64,000 nt of DNA from Agapanthus africanus. Taxonomy: Eukaryota; Streptophyta; Magnoliopsida; Asparagales; Amaryllidaceae. This document shows positions 33,233-44,683 of this stretch, piece by piece. Each line of letters opens with the position of its first letter. Position 1 is the stretch's first letter. Both the position numbers and the translations under genes were made by a program. The stretch spans positions 522,342,959 to 522,406,958 of the forward strand of contig CM057350.1 of the NCBI GenBank assembly GCA_030015575.1, in the 5' to 3' direction. The notes under the pieces were generated by a model, which did no database searches, was not told the DNA's origin, and saw only the letters and a list, made by a program, of their open reading frames with translations.

Positions 33233-35107
33233 TCATACCATATCCAATAGGATTCTATTCCGTCTCTCCGATACACCGTTGTGCTGTGGAGTGTATGGAG
33301 GAGTAAGCTGAGAGAGAATTCCTTTCTCTTTTAGGTAACCTAGGAACTCGGCACTTAAGTATTCTCCACCTCGATCAGATCTTAGTGTCTTAATACTTTT
33401 GCCGGTTTGGTTTTCTACTTCATTCTTATACTCTTGGAATTTCTCAAAAGCCTCGGATTTATGTTTCATCAGATAAATGAATCCGTATCTTGAGTAATCA
33501 TCCGTGAAAGTAATGAAATAGGAAAAACCACCTCTTGCATGTGTAGACATCGGACCGCATACATCGCTGTGTATGAGTCCTAAGAGCTCGCTTGCTCTTA
33601 CTCCTTGTCCAGTAAATGGAGTCTTTGTCATCTTTCCTTTGAGACAAGATTGACAAGTGTCATAAGTTTGATATTCGAACGAGTCCAAATATCCTTCTCT
33701 ATGCAACTTAGTCAACCTTCTCTCATTGATGTGACCCAGTCTACAATGCCATAAGAAAGGTTTATTTAAATCTGGAGACTTTCTTTTTAGTGTGTTCTGA
33801 ACATTGAAAATTTGGAGTTGGTTTAAAACATATATACCGTTATTTAGGGTACCGGACCCAATCAAACCATGATTAAGGTGGATGTTGACAACATCTCTTA
33901 CAAACGTGAAATCATAACCTTTATTTGATAACAAGAAAACTGATATGATATTACACGTTAAGCTTGGTACAAAATAACAGTTATGTAAAACCAAAATGTG
34001 TCCACTCGTCAATCCTAGGTGATAATCCCCGACGGACGCAGCTCCCACGCTAGCTCCGTTAGCAACCTTTAGGGTCATATCACCTTCCTTCAACACTCTA
34101 CGGTTTCTCAGTGCCTGCAATGAATTGCAAATATGAGATCCTGATCCGGTATCCAATACCCAGGAAGTAGAGTTGATCGACAGACAATTCTCAATTACAA
34201 ACACACCTGAAGTCGAAGCCACAGCTTGCTTCGGTTCCTGGTTCTTGGCGTTCCACGCCTTGCAATCCTTCTTCCAGTGCCCTTTCCTGTGACAATGGAA
34301 GCACTCATCCTGGCCCACTACCGGTACCGCAAACTTTTTCTTTCCCTTCCCTCCCACCTTACTAACACCTCCTCTAGGTTTGGGTGCGGCCTTCTTCTTC
34401 CTTCCTTTGGCCCTAGCCTTGGACCCGGAAGAAGATGTACCGCCAACAAATATAGCGGGTGTTTCCCTTGCCTTCTGCAAGGTGCCCTCCGCACTCCTTA
34501 ACATGTTCAAGAGTTCCGCAAGTTCAACTTCTTTTCCTTGAAGGTTGAAGTTGAGGATAAACTGGGCGTAGGTGGGAGGAAGGGACTGGAGAATAAGGTC
34601 TGTATAGAGCTCATTATCCAAAGTCGTCCCAAGGTCTGCGAGCTCTTCAATATAGCCGATCATCTTTAGGACATGTTCTCCTACTGATGACCCGACAGCC
34701 AACCTCGCTCGAAACAAGTTCTTAGAGGTCTCGTATCTTGCTATACGAGATTGCTCTCCATAAAGTTCCTTTGTATGGAGAAATACGCCATCTAGGGTCA
34801 TATCCTCGTGCCTCCTCTGATGTTCATTGTTCATTGAGGCAAGCACGATGCACTTGGCTTTCGCGCAATCTAAATCCCAGGTTTTGCGGATTTCCTTATC
34901 CGCATTGCTGGATTTGGGACCAGGGACAGCAGGTGCCGTAGCGGTGAGGATGTACCCCAATCTGTCATAGGTCAAAGCCATTTTGACATTCCGCAGCCAA
35001 TCTTTATAGTTTGGCCCTGTCAGTATATTTTTCTCTAAAAGTAACTTAAGTCCAGTCATTTTCAGGGTCGCTGCAATTAGGAGAGAGAGAAGAAAACTCT
35101 TTAGCAT
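33233..35107 (-). CDS. Copia D gag, protease and integrase
   Basis: The 624-residue frame encodes gag (LEKNILTGPNYKDWLRNV near 25-42; LILQSLPPTYAQFILNFN near 171), a CCHC zinc knuckle CFHCHRKGHWKKDC (269-282), aspartic protease with WVLDTGSGSHIC (316-327), the gag-pre-integrase zinc region (LWHCRLGH near 452; CQSCLKGK near 485) and the integrase core: D in HSDVCGP (about 514), D in LRSDRGGEY (about 577), E in GVSERRN (about 614). The natural start is probably the Met at residue 17 (MTGLKLL), because the preceding 16 residues resemble no gag. Capsid coating, processing and integration would be its roles. The frame ends at a premature TGA just past the integrase core. Confidence 0.93.
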   Translation of the reverse strand: MLKSFLLSLLIAATLKMTGLKLLLEKNILTGPNYKDWLRNVKMALTYDRLGYILTATAPAVPGPKSSNADKEIRKTWDLDCAKAKCIVLASMNNEHQRRHEDMTLDGVFLHTKELYGEQSRIARYETSKNLFRARLAVGSSVGEHVLKMIGYIEELADLGTTLDNELYTDLILQSLPPTYAQFILNFNLQGKEVELAELLNMLRSAEGTLQKARETPAIFVGGTSSSGSKARAKGRKKKAAPKPRGGVSKVGGKGKKKFAVPVVGQDECFHCHRKGHWKKDCKAWNAKNQEPKQAVASTSGVFVIENCLSINSTSWVLDTGSGSHICNSLQALRNRRVLKEGDMTLKVANGASVGAASVGDYHLGLTSGHILVLHNCYFVPSLTCNIISVFLLSNKGYDFTFVRDVVNIHLNHGLIGSGTLNNGIYVLNQLQIFNVQNTLKRKSPDLNKPFLWHCRLGHINERRLTKLHREGYLDSFEYQTYDTCQSCLKGKMTKTPFTGQGVRASELLGLIHSDVCGPMSTHARGGFSYFITFTDDYSRYGFIYLMKHKSEAFEKFQEYKNEVENQTGKSIKTLRSDRGGEYLSAEFLGYLKEKGILSQLTPPYTPQHNGVSERRNRILLDMV

Positions 35108-37050
35108 GATGCTCTTGCAAGTTTAGAGTGGTTTTTAGTTTATCTAAACTGGATGGCTCCCACTGTTTCTCGAATCCTTCCTCAAACCATAAAAGAAGAA
35201 TTAGCCAGGACTATTCTCACCGTACAATACTTGCTTAACCGTTCAGCCAGGCCAGTGTCGATACTTCGAGGGAGGTTTTCCAACGCTTTCGCGAAGTTCC
35301 TTAATTAAATAACCTCTTTTCTCTGGGGGCGTAACCCCGCTGACACTTTTCTGGACACCTACTTGGTTTATAGCATTGATCGTTAAGTGACAAATATCCT
35401 AATAAGTAGCATATACTCACAGTAGAATCGGGATCCAAATATCATCGTATGATAATGTTGAAGGAATCCTACCAACATTCATCAAACTCCAAATGGTATG
35501 CATCTCTTAGCAAATTTCAGTTTCTTTAGAAATTCCCGATATATGTTTTTGCCCCATGCTCTTATGACCTTGGCTTTGGTCAAAATGTCATAAGTCACAT
35601 GTCAAGTTCTACCCGTCATTATCTTGTCAATTTGAACCCATCCGTATATACCCCTGACTTTGGTCAAATGATAATACGACTGTCCCAAACTAACTCATCT
35701 ATCTTATGCAACAAATGAAAACCCAGCAGCTACCAAACACTATGCCTTGACTTTGGCCAAAATGCATAGCTTGAATACTACTGAATACCCAAATGAAATG
35801 ACGGAGGGCTACGAATGGTTTTGGCGAAATCGTGAACGTAGTGAACTTGATATAACCGAAGGAACCTGATAGCTTTTAAAAGGAGTGGTTAAAGCTCCGC
35901 ATTTAAAAATATCTGTTTTTAAAATTAACCGAGTGGTTTCTTTTAAATTGTTCCAACGATTAAACTTTGGTTTATTTTTCTTTGCATTATAGATAATGCG
36001 TCCCATCATTAACCTATCATTGCAGAAAACAACGAAAATACAACGTCCTCTTATGCCATCCGCATTCGCCACGGGGTCCCGTCATCACCCGTTAGGTTAC
36101 TTAACTAACGACAGAGCGGGGGCTGGGCTAACGCGGGTGTAAAACATAAGTGACGTCTAAATAGCTATCATATATATAGATATTTTACATTCGTCTGACG
36201 CAATGATATACATTCCAGAACACAGATGAACTTAATTGGATTTGCAAGCAATCCGTATTTCTTTTGAGCCTGCAAGAAAAGACGGATAACACAGTTGTGA
36301 TGAATAGCCATTACCCCACCCTCGACCCCTATGGGTACGGCAAACTACCCGCCCGGCAGTTTGTGTACCCCACCTTGGGTCAGTCCTAGGAGCAAAAACA
36401 GTAAAATGAAATAATACAACGGTGGCTACAACCGCAACCTGGATGTGCCCCGCAAAAATAATATTACAACAAATGAATTAAATAATAACCCATTGCTAAA
36501 CCCCGGCTATACACCACAACAGTCCAATACAGTTCATATGCACAAACAGATAAAACCATTACAGAAATGTGCAACCCCCTGCCAACCGACATACTAGCAG
36601 TTAGGGGAGGTTTACGAACACATTAAACAATCACAGATATAATCCAATATGCAAATACTGCACAATTTCGATCGATCAAACGCTTTTAATCTTGCTCCAA
36701 TACTGCTCTGTAAACTTGAAACCTGAGCAAAATTAAAAAATACCAGAGATTCCCAAATATCACAGAGAACCACCACAAGAAAAATGGCTCCCTGAATCGT
36801 CAACTCGGCGGCGGAAGCGCGGCGCTATCTGTGCTAGCCGCCGCGGATCCGCGGCGCCGTAGGCGATTCAGGGGACCAAATTTTTTGTGTGTTCTACTAC
36901 TGTCATTTTAAGCTTTCTGAACATCCCTGAAAAATTTTTGGACTTCATTTAAAATTCGACAGAAACTTGACAGTTCGGGGTTTTCCGGTTTTGTTTTTTC
37001 CGTTCGAAATTCGTACAAATTTGCAATAAAGTTATTTATTGTTTAGCGAG
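35108..37050 (-). other. Leader of Copia D
   Basis: Nearly 2 kb between the primer-binding site and gag has no coding motif. It contains the conserved hairpin at 36790-36873. A leader this long is unusual but is shared with the decayed copy G. Confidence 0.8.
36790..36873 (-). other. Long GC-rich leader hairpin, Copia D
   Basis: An outer stem CCCTGAATCG (36790-36799) with CGATTCAGGG (36864-36873) encloses GC-rich inner arms GGCGGCGGA and TCCGCGGCGCC. It sits about 180 nt from the primer-binding site, like the different-sequence hairpin at 9046-9086 in copy G. Confidence 0.7.
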
Positions 37051-37062
37051 GCTCTGATACCA
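37051..37062 (-). other. Primer-binding site of Copia D
   Basis: The minus strand reads TGGTATCAGAGC, complementary to the 3' end of initiator tRNA-Met, one base from the LTR end. Confidence 0.94.
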
Positions 37063-37063
37063 C

Positions 37064-38959
37064 TGTAAGTCGATGTACTACACCCCCAATACTTGTGGGG
37101 AGGCGGAATTTTCAAAAACGAACTTGTTTAGTGAACAAACATCGACTAACCGCTTGAATCGAAGCTAAACGATAACTAACCAAACATATAGTTGTTCTAA
37201 ACTACTATGCTTAGGGATTATACCTATCGAACTAAGTCCTTCGGCTTTACGATCTCCTCGTCCTCCTCGGCCTTCTCGATGTAGTATATGATCCACCCGA
37301 GAGCAAAACTCCAAGCTTAGCCTCTAAACTTGAGGCAACTAACCTTCTTGGATTGCTAATCAAAGAAGATAGATGAGATAGAGTGAGGGTTATGGATTGT
37401 TTAGTCTAACTAATCCTTGTTCTCAACACATGAGAGGTGAGGATTAGGGTTTGAAGAGAGTGAGCTTGAGGAGAGAGAATGTGAATGATATTATGAGTGA
37501 GAATAGTAAGTTATCATAATATATATGAAGCATATACTTTTAATCAAGAAAAGAAAATAAGTGATGAATAATCATGCTTCATAAATATCAAGTGGTGATT
37601 CATTATCATGAGTCATTAAGCATTTATGATGCAATAATGACTATGATGAATTACTCTCATGACTCACTAATCTCATTCAATGCATATGACACCTAAACCT
37701 CCTTAGTCACCATCTTCTAGAAGCTTCTCGCGTAATTACGAGAACACCCCTCCGATCCGTAAAAATACGGAAAAACTTTAGACTGTATAAATCCAATAAC
37801 CGGATACCAGTAACTGGCTTAAACCAAAGCCGACTGGTAAAAACTGTCCAAACGACGTAAGTGTGTAAACACACATATGCGTCCGAACCCTTTGTCGTAA
37901 AACCATACGACCTCTATATCGTTTCGCCTGGAGTAGGAAACTCTCTGTGTGGGACTCTAGAGACTCGACTACTACGCTGGCAGTGGGTTTAACCACAGAC
38001 CGCAAGCGGCACTAGCTGTACGTAACGGTCCCCAGGTAGTTGTCGATAAGAAGGCCGATGAGGAAACCCATCCGAACTCCTACTGAGCCTGCTGTGACAA
38101 TCTCCATACAGTCCGGTCCGTTCGTCCAAGACTATCGCATATCGGGCCTAGGGGGGCGGCAAGCATCAGTCCCCTAATAGCGGTATAAGTCGTGTCGGAG
38201 CGAAGCCCATTACACCCTGAGAAACTACTGGAACCTACCAGCAAATCTCGCTTGCCCTGGCCAGGGACTTTGCGTAATGGCTCTCTGACACAGCGCGATA
38301 TCTACTCCCAATACCGGGAGGGACGAATCCTGTCTAACCGCCACTGCCTCCAAGTGCTCGGGACTGTACCCAACTGCTACCTGTTTGCATGACTCCTTTG
38401 AGCCGTGGTAGGGTAGCAATCTAAGAACAGTGGGACACACTCGAGGCGAAGTAGCAGTGTCAAGTCTGCGGACTATGCTGTACTCATGTCACCTGGGAAC
38501 TGTTCACTGACGACTGGTATAAAACCAACCAACAGTTCCCTGTGAGTCCTGTCCGGTGTACCCGTAACCCAACGAGCACCTGTATACTATCTCCAGTACG
38601 ACGTACTGACGGCTGTGGGACAGACCATCTCCCCAACTGGGATGAGAAGCGTACACACTAGTCTACTCCGGAGTATCGATGCTCTGTCTCGATAATCCAA
38701 CGACCAGGGACCTGAATAAGGATGTGCTTGTAGACTACCCAGCCCCCACTAGTGTGACTGCCATCACAACGCTGGTAGACAAGCAAGATCCTAAGAGCTC
38801 TATCAATACGTACACTCACATATTAAGATAGAAAAACCAAGTAGCATACTACCATGTTTAGCAAGACTGTTATATACATGTGAATATCCCAAGCTTCCAT
38901 TAAGTAATATACAAACTAGTATGATACAGTAATGGCCTTCTAGGGCATAAACACTAACA
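37064..38959 (-). repeat. 5' LTR of Copia D
   Basis: Nearly identical to 29211-31104. GAGGA follows at 38960-38964, restoring the interrupted LTR of C. Confidence 0.95.
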
Positions 38960-41228
38960 GAGGATACCAGATGAACAGTGTGATGAGTATGATATTGACC
39001 CGTACCCAGATTTGGGGATGCCGTACGACGGATTTACATACGAGCTATATCTTGATGATTGATCCGCACTCTTGACTTGGGATGTCTGATTGTAGATATG
39101 GTATCGGATATGATATTATTGAGGCGGGATCACCGACTAATATATATACAGGTATGTATATGGATCGACTCAGATGTTAGGCGGTTTCCTTACCTGTAGT
39201 CCAGCTTGTTAGCTTAGCCCTTTAGTTTAGTTTAGTTGTTAGATTAGATTCGATTCTTACCTATTTCAAAAACTAACGAATCGTGGGTATTTTAAAAGAC
39301 AGCCTAAGGGATCCTACGGATATTTCAAAAGACGTATCTTTTCATAAAAAACACCGTAGCCCCTATTTTCAAAACCCCATGATTCGTGTTATTTCAAAAG
39401 GCACCATTTGTAGGACTTATATTAGATTAATGCAGGTTAGTCACAGTTGCGTCTTGTATTCAGCTCCCGCTTATTATTGTGGTTCGCTTCGCATCGCATA
39501 CTTATGTTATAATTTCTTATTGCAATGTTGATATCATATTGCTAGGACACCAGCACCATTACCGATGATGCGTATGTACCACGTACACTTACTTGCCGGC
39601 TCACACACATCTTCATCGGTAATTGCCATGTCACGTACACCTTAGAAAAGATTATTGCTTGACTTAGCTTGTTAGTTAGTAATTTGACATGATATTAGTG
39701 TACCTGCCTTATATGCCAGCTTAACATTGTAGTTATTACTTGCCACTTCATGCATACTGTTATTCATTGTTATGCCTATATTCATGGTTTTACATGCTAT
39801 TGATGATTTGGATTCGGATTTCCATGAGATTTTCTGGATTTTGGGGGGGGGAACCGCAAAACTTATATAAACTGATTTCTCTCTTTTTAAATAAAAAAGT
39901 GCGGTTTTTCCCATGATGTATGAGTCGTCCACCATGAGTTTGCTGATGGATTTCGAGACCCGATTCGAGGAGACGGATGAACCGTTTCGGGTACATGGTG
40001 GACCCGGTAAGGTACCCCAGGGCAAGAAGCGCGTGATGATGACGATGTGAGCCTGGCAGGGGAGCACTACCTACCGGTGATTTTACCCGACGCGTCGGAT
40101 ATCCGGAGGATACCGTCGTGGTCTTGAGATGGATGGTAGGGGCCGGTCTGGACTGACGGCGCCCTAGATATTGTGATTGAGACATTGAGATTTTGAGATA
40201 TTGAGGTACAGAGACTGTGATACAGAGATATCGAGATATTGGGATTACGTTTTGTGCCGATGCTAGGCACTGTTTTATACTGATTTCATTTATGATATCT
40301 CATTTTAAAAATACAAAGGAAATCTCACTAAATTATGAAAACAGTTTCTTCATTTACATGTATTCTGTTTTCATGCATTCATACCTCATTTATATGATAT
40401 ATTGCTACCTGAGGCACTGACACGGGCACATGAGATTACACTCGGGTTAGATATTTACCCTAGCCTTGTTATAAGTTGCATGTTATATATATAATTGAGG
40501 ATTTATTATGATCATTGACCTAGGTTGCGTTATTTATGCGATTTCTTTCCGTAGGTGTTTTTCTATTCACGAGTTGGCAACTCACCCCCGTTGTGCCCCA
40601 GTTTCTTGCAGCTTTTGCCGTACAGGTTTCTTTACGGCTTTGCGGGTATAGTTCCCTTCGGGTGTTTTGCTAGTAGGTGGGTTTACTTGTATCGTACCCC
40701 CATTAGATAACTTGTATATTATTACTCTGTTGTATCTAGAAGTTCCATCAACCAAACATATATTTATTTTGAGATAGAGGCCAGTGATGTTATTCCTTCG
40801 ACCTTAGAGTCGCGCGTTATATTTCTGTGGTTTTCTTGTGGTTTTGAGTTTCCTTTTGAATTTTGATCCTCGCCTTTGGCGTTGTATATTATATTGCTTG
40901 TGTGGTTGTGACCGTCGATTGACGAAAAGCTAGCTCCCGCTTGGGGATGCCTTTTTATTGATTTCGTATACTATTCATGTTGTATCCCATTTGGGGGCCA
41001 GTATTTACAAAGGAGACTCTGCCGAAATTTTCAGTAAATATTTGATGTTTTTAAAAACGCATAATTCGGCTTATGCTTTTAAAACTTCTTGATTTGAATT
41101 GGTTTTCCTTCACTCTAATACTTTTCTTGGTTTGGATTTCTGGGTTTTCGGCTTACTTAGATTACGTACGCCTAGACACGTTTCGTAGTTTAAGGGCCGG
41201 TCATGTTCCGTACTTTCGGGACGTGACA

Positions 41229-42131
41229 TCCTTTTTTCATGAGCTTTGAGAAGGGCCTACATCTCCCCGATAAATTTGAGATAAACCTTCGTATATAAGC
41301 AAGCTTGCCTTGAAAAGATCTTAGCTGCGTCAGACTCTTTGGAGGGGGCATCTCCATGATGGCCTTTATCTTTGATGGGTCAACTTCGATCCCTCGATGT
41401 CGGACTATGAAGCCCAGGAATTTTCCCGATGACACGCCAAAAGCGCACTTTAGAGAATTCATCTTCAGATCGTATTCTCTCAGTCTAGTGAGAACGGTCC
41501 TAAGATCCTGGATGTGATCGGTCTTAGCTTTAGTTTTGACGACCAAATCATCAACATAACATTCGACGACTTTATGGATTAGGTCATCAAAGATATTGGT
41601 CATTGCCCTTTGATATGTAGCACCTGCATTCTTTAATCCAAACGGCATCACTTTGTAGCAGTATATTCCGATCGGGGTTCGAAATGCTGTGTGTTTCTCA
41701 TCCTCAGGCGACATCTTGATCTGATTATATCCAGACGAGCCATCCATAAAGGTGAGCAGCTCGTAATTTGAGGTGTCATCGACCATCATTTCCATGACCG
41801 GTAGCGGGAAGTCGTCTTTAGGACATGCCTTGTTGAAATCCCTGAAATCGACACAAACTCGGATCTGCCCATTTTTCTTCTTCACTGGGACTATGCATGC
41901 GATCCAGTCCTCATATTTCTCTTCCCTGATGAAGCCGGCATCGATCAGTTTCTTGGTTTCCTTGATGACCTTTTCCTCCAGTTCCCTTCTCATTCTTCGA
42001 GGAGCTTGTTTGACTGGCTTAGCATCAGGAGATATATCCAGCTTATGCACGGCCACTTCAGGAGAAAGGCCAGGTATTTCTTTGTGCGTCCATACGAAGC
42101 AGTCGACGAACTCATGCAGCAGGGCGATTAT
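41229..42131 (-). pseudogene. Reverse transcriptase of element A, first part
   Basis: On the minus strand the frame reads from HEFVDCFVWTHKEIPGLS through KPVKQAPRRMRRE and the RT palm: VCVDFRDFNKACPKDDFPLP (about residue 67 of the open frame), FMDGSSGYNQIKM (about 103), MPFGLKNAGATYQRAM (about 137) and catalytic YVDD (167-170). It runs to GFIVRHRGIEVDPSKI and KLMKKG, where element C interrupts it; the protein continues at 19567. The open frame extends into C to 41190 by chance. A stop at about 42132 separates it from the upstream linker. It is the Ty3/Gypsy RT, which copies the element RNA into DNA. Confidence 0.9.
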
Positions 42132-42761
42132 CTACTCTTTCACTTCCTCTGACAAGAGTGAGCTGATGTAGGTTGGCCTTGGATTATCAGGCGTTCCTAA
42201 GTCAATCTCGGTTAGCTCATCAAAGGTTGCTTGTCCGTCGTCTTCGAGCTCTTGAGGAGCTTCTTCTGGCTCGGCTAGCTCGTCATCATCATTTGATCTT
42301 TCGCTGGCTTCACTAACATGGATCATGTAGCATGCCTTGGAATCAGGATGGATGAAACCTATGCCCTGTCTATCTGGAATCCGTCCATCGATGAGTGCTC
42401 GGACATGAGGCGGATCCATAGACCTTCATAAAACTTTGCTTCAGACTTCGTTTGATATAATCGACATCCACACCTTTTGAAATATTCCCGCATCTCGGAC
42501 GCATAGTATCTGGGATTGAGGACGGCTTTTATGCCTCTCTCATAGGGAAGGCACACGTCAGACAAATCGTCGGGTGCACAACAGGATTTGACCCATAAAA
42601 CAGGATGCCCTTCTGTCCATTTTTTCTTCGGGAACGTAGAAAGTTTTTAGCTGGTCCACGGTAGAGCCTGACAATGCACCGAGCTCTTTGCACATCTGCT
42701 CCGGCACCCTTGTGACAACTAGGGATGCTTCTGTAATTTCGAAGGTCTCTCGTAGTTTCAT
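42132..42761 (-). pseudogene. Protease-RT linker of element A
   Basis: Two overlapping frames (42132-42419, 42359-42565), and probably a third (42558-42761), encode a poorly conserved acidic linker. Recognisable against element B: FYVPEEK (B: FYVPPRR), GIKAVLNPRYYA, then KACYMIHVSEASE and FDELTEIDLGTPDNPRPTY (B: KKIDLGTASDPRPTF). Frameshifts separate the pieces. In B this region is far longer because it carries a duplicated zinc-knuckle module. Confidence 0.7.
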
Positions 42762-44186
42762 TTATTGCATGGGGGTCCAATCTGTACAGCTGTTGCAAGG
42801 CAGGTCCTCATCCTCTGATTCTTCAGTGTCGCTGCTAAGATGAGGGCGGACTTTGCTTCTAGATGGGACTTCAGTATCAGATTCGTCCGTATCGCTACCG
42901 AAACGAGGGCGAGTTTTACGGAAAGACGGACTTCCAGCGTCGGACTCATCAGTGTCACCACCGAAACACGGGCGCACTTGGGGGTTTTTGCTTTTAAAAG
43001 TGACAGCTAGCTCAGATTTGCTTTTGAGTTTTAGGGCCGCTCTCTCCTCAGTCAGTTGTGGCTTAGTATTTTGGTGGTTCATAAAGTACCGAGAATCCTC
43101 ATATCGGACTTCATGCACACCGAACGACTGGATTTCTCCGTCAATGCGTCTTTCTTCGCCATTTTTAGTATACTCCATGCATTGATGGAGAGTTGACGGA
43201 ATGATGCCGTAATCGTGGAGCCACGGCCATCCCAAAAGAATTTTATAAGACGTGTCAGCGTCGATCACGTATATCTTAGTTTCGGTCTGCAGATCCCCAA
43301 ATTTGATTGGCAAAGCTATAGACCCCAGAACTTGCTGATAGTTTTGATTGAAGCGTTAAATAACAATCATTTCCCTTGACAGGTATCGAACATCCATTGA
43401 CAAACTCTTCAGAGTTCGCAAGTTCATGATGTTCACTGAGGATCCTGGATCAATCAATATGCAATGAATCCGATCCCCGTCGCTGTACCCGGTCACGTAA
43501 AGCGGCCAATTATGCTCAGCCATTCCTAGTAGCAAGTCTTCATCCTTAAACGTGGCTGCGGTGATATGCAGAGCGTACTGGGCTTCTTTCATATTAATTT
43601 CCACAAAGCGAGCCTGATACCGCTCAGGGTTTTGTAGAGCGTGAATGAGAACATCTCTAAGATCTTTAGATAAGACCAAGGCATCGTAGATGCTCAAGAG
43701 AGACGGAAGCTTTCGGAGATGAGCCAAGACATTATAGTCCACCGAGGAAGTACTTGAGTTTTCATTAGCCGATTCTCTGCCATCTTCCTCATTAGCCACA
43801 TGTTTTTCCTTTCCTTTTGGGGCGTTGCCCTGATTTAGCTGCAGAGACCTACCACTTCTGAGCTGGATTTGGTTGGCCTTTGTGGAGAGCTCCTCGTCCT
43901 CTTCGGGGAAACAGAGCTCCTCCTCAAAGTCGTTGCCAAGATGGATGGCATAGCATGTCACTAAAGGGATATCTTCATTGTAGTTTTCTTCTAACTCCTC
44001 CAGAATTTCAGCCGCTTCTATAGGGAGGAACTCCTTCAATTGAATCAGAGTTCTTTCCTTCTGTTTATAGTCTTCGAGGAAATCGATATATTTTTGAATG
44101 GTCGATCTCCCTGCAGACTCTTTTTCGCGTTGAGCTACACTTTTCCTCTTCTTGAGCTTTTTGGATTTTGAGCCCGATGAAGTCAA
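42762..44186 (-). pseudogene. Protease region of element A with acidic repeats
   Basis: Frame 43356-44186 contains VDYNVLAHLRKLPSLLSIYD and the aspartic protease site ILIDPGSSVNIM; after a stop the frame resumes (42762-43313) with IDADTSYKILLGWPWLHD and YGIIPSTLHQCMEY, the protease C-terminus. Protease would cut the gag-pol precursor. DPGSS departs slightly from the DNGSS of element B, but the catalytic D is kept. Downstream lie three repeats of the type RPRFGSDTDESD (42780-42980). The stop near 43356 breaks the protease itself. Confidence 0.82.
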
Positions 44187-44446
44187 ATTGGCAGCTGGAA
44201 TGGTATGCTTCTTCTGCTCTTCCCATTCCGTTCTGGGCTCTTTCTGAAGTAGCTATAGCATCTTCTTCGTCTTATTATATATGTGCTTACTCCAAGGGGA
44301 TGCGGCGTGTCGGAATCATTTCTCGAGGCAGCGAGTTCAACTGTCTGCTCCCAGATGACTTCAGCTTCCCTTTGTATAAAGTCGGTGGTTGCAACTTGAT
44401 TGTTCACCAACACACTCTTGGACAGCTCGATCTCTTCAGCCTTGTA

Positions 44447-44683
44447 CTACTTCTCGATCCAATTTTTGAAGATATAGCAATCCTCGATTGCATGACTCAC
44501 TACTCGGTGGCATGGGCAATATAGAAGATTGTCGGTCATTTTTGCTTCATGAGGTCTTTTCGACTCTGGTAATTGTAGACCGTTGTTCAGAGCATCTTTG
44601 AATATCTTTCGGACCTTGTCCCTCCTGAATGAGTAAACCTTGTTCTTTTTCTCCTCTAGGAAAGGCCCTTCTCCTCCCAGCAC
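44447..44683 (-). pseudogene. Zinc knuckle of element A gag
   Basis: The frame reads YSFRRDKVRKIFKDALNNGL, then YCPCHRVVSHAIEDCYIFKNW. C-X2-H-X4-H-X4-C is the knuckle type of these gags and would bind element RNA. The same module occurs three times in element B but only here in A. Confidence 0.75.

Larger units (their letters stand above)
29211..38959 (-). mobile_element. Copia element D, 9749 bp, young
   Basis: LTRs 29211-31104 (1894 bp) and 37064-38959 (1896 bp) start TGTTAGTG and end CGACTTACA on the minus strand. GAGGA flanks both ends (29206-29210, 38960-38964). Order on the minus strand: 5' LTR, primer-binding site, 2-kb leader, gag-protease-integrase-RT-RNase H (integrase before RT, the Copia order), polypurine tract, 3' LTR. 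I count about 15 differences between the LTRs (under 1%). One in-frame stop and one frameshift interrupt gag-pol. Confidence 0.95.
19568..41228 (+). mobile_element. Del/Tekay-like element C, apparently non-autonomous
   Basis: Two LTRs (19568-24108, 4541 bp; 26931-41228, about 4544 bp once Copia D is removed) begin TGTAACG and end GTGACA. A primer-binding site for initiator tRNA-Met and a polypurine tract border a 2.8-kb internal region that lacks recognisable gag or pol. The TCCTT duplication is intact. LTR start and end and primer match Del/Tekay-type Gypsy elements. By eye the LTRs differ by about 1%, so it moved fairly recently, presumably with proteins from another element. Confidence 0.88.
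26931..41228 (+). repeat. Right (3') LTR of element C, split by Copia D
   Basis: The two parts are 26931-29210 and 38965-41228. Joined across D's GAGGA duplication they equal the left LTR in length and order: the left LTR has GATAAAGAGGATACC near 21836, where D splits the right one. Ends GGGACGTGACA. Confidence 0.92.

Noticed and set aside
42853..43185. 110-codon plus-strand frame
   Set aside because: It is the antisense shadow of the protease-linker coding region of element A.
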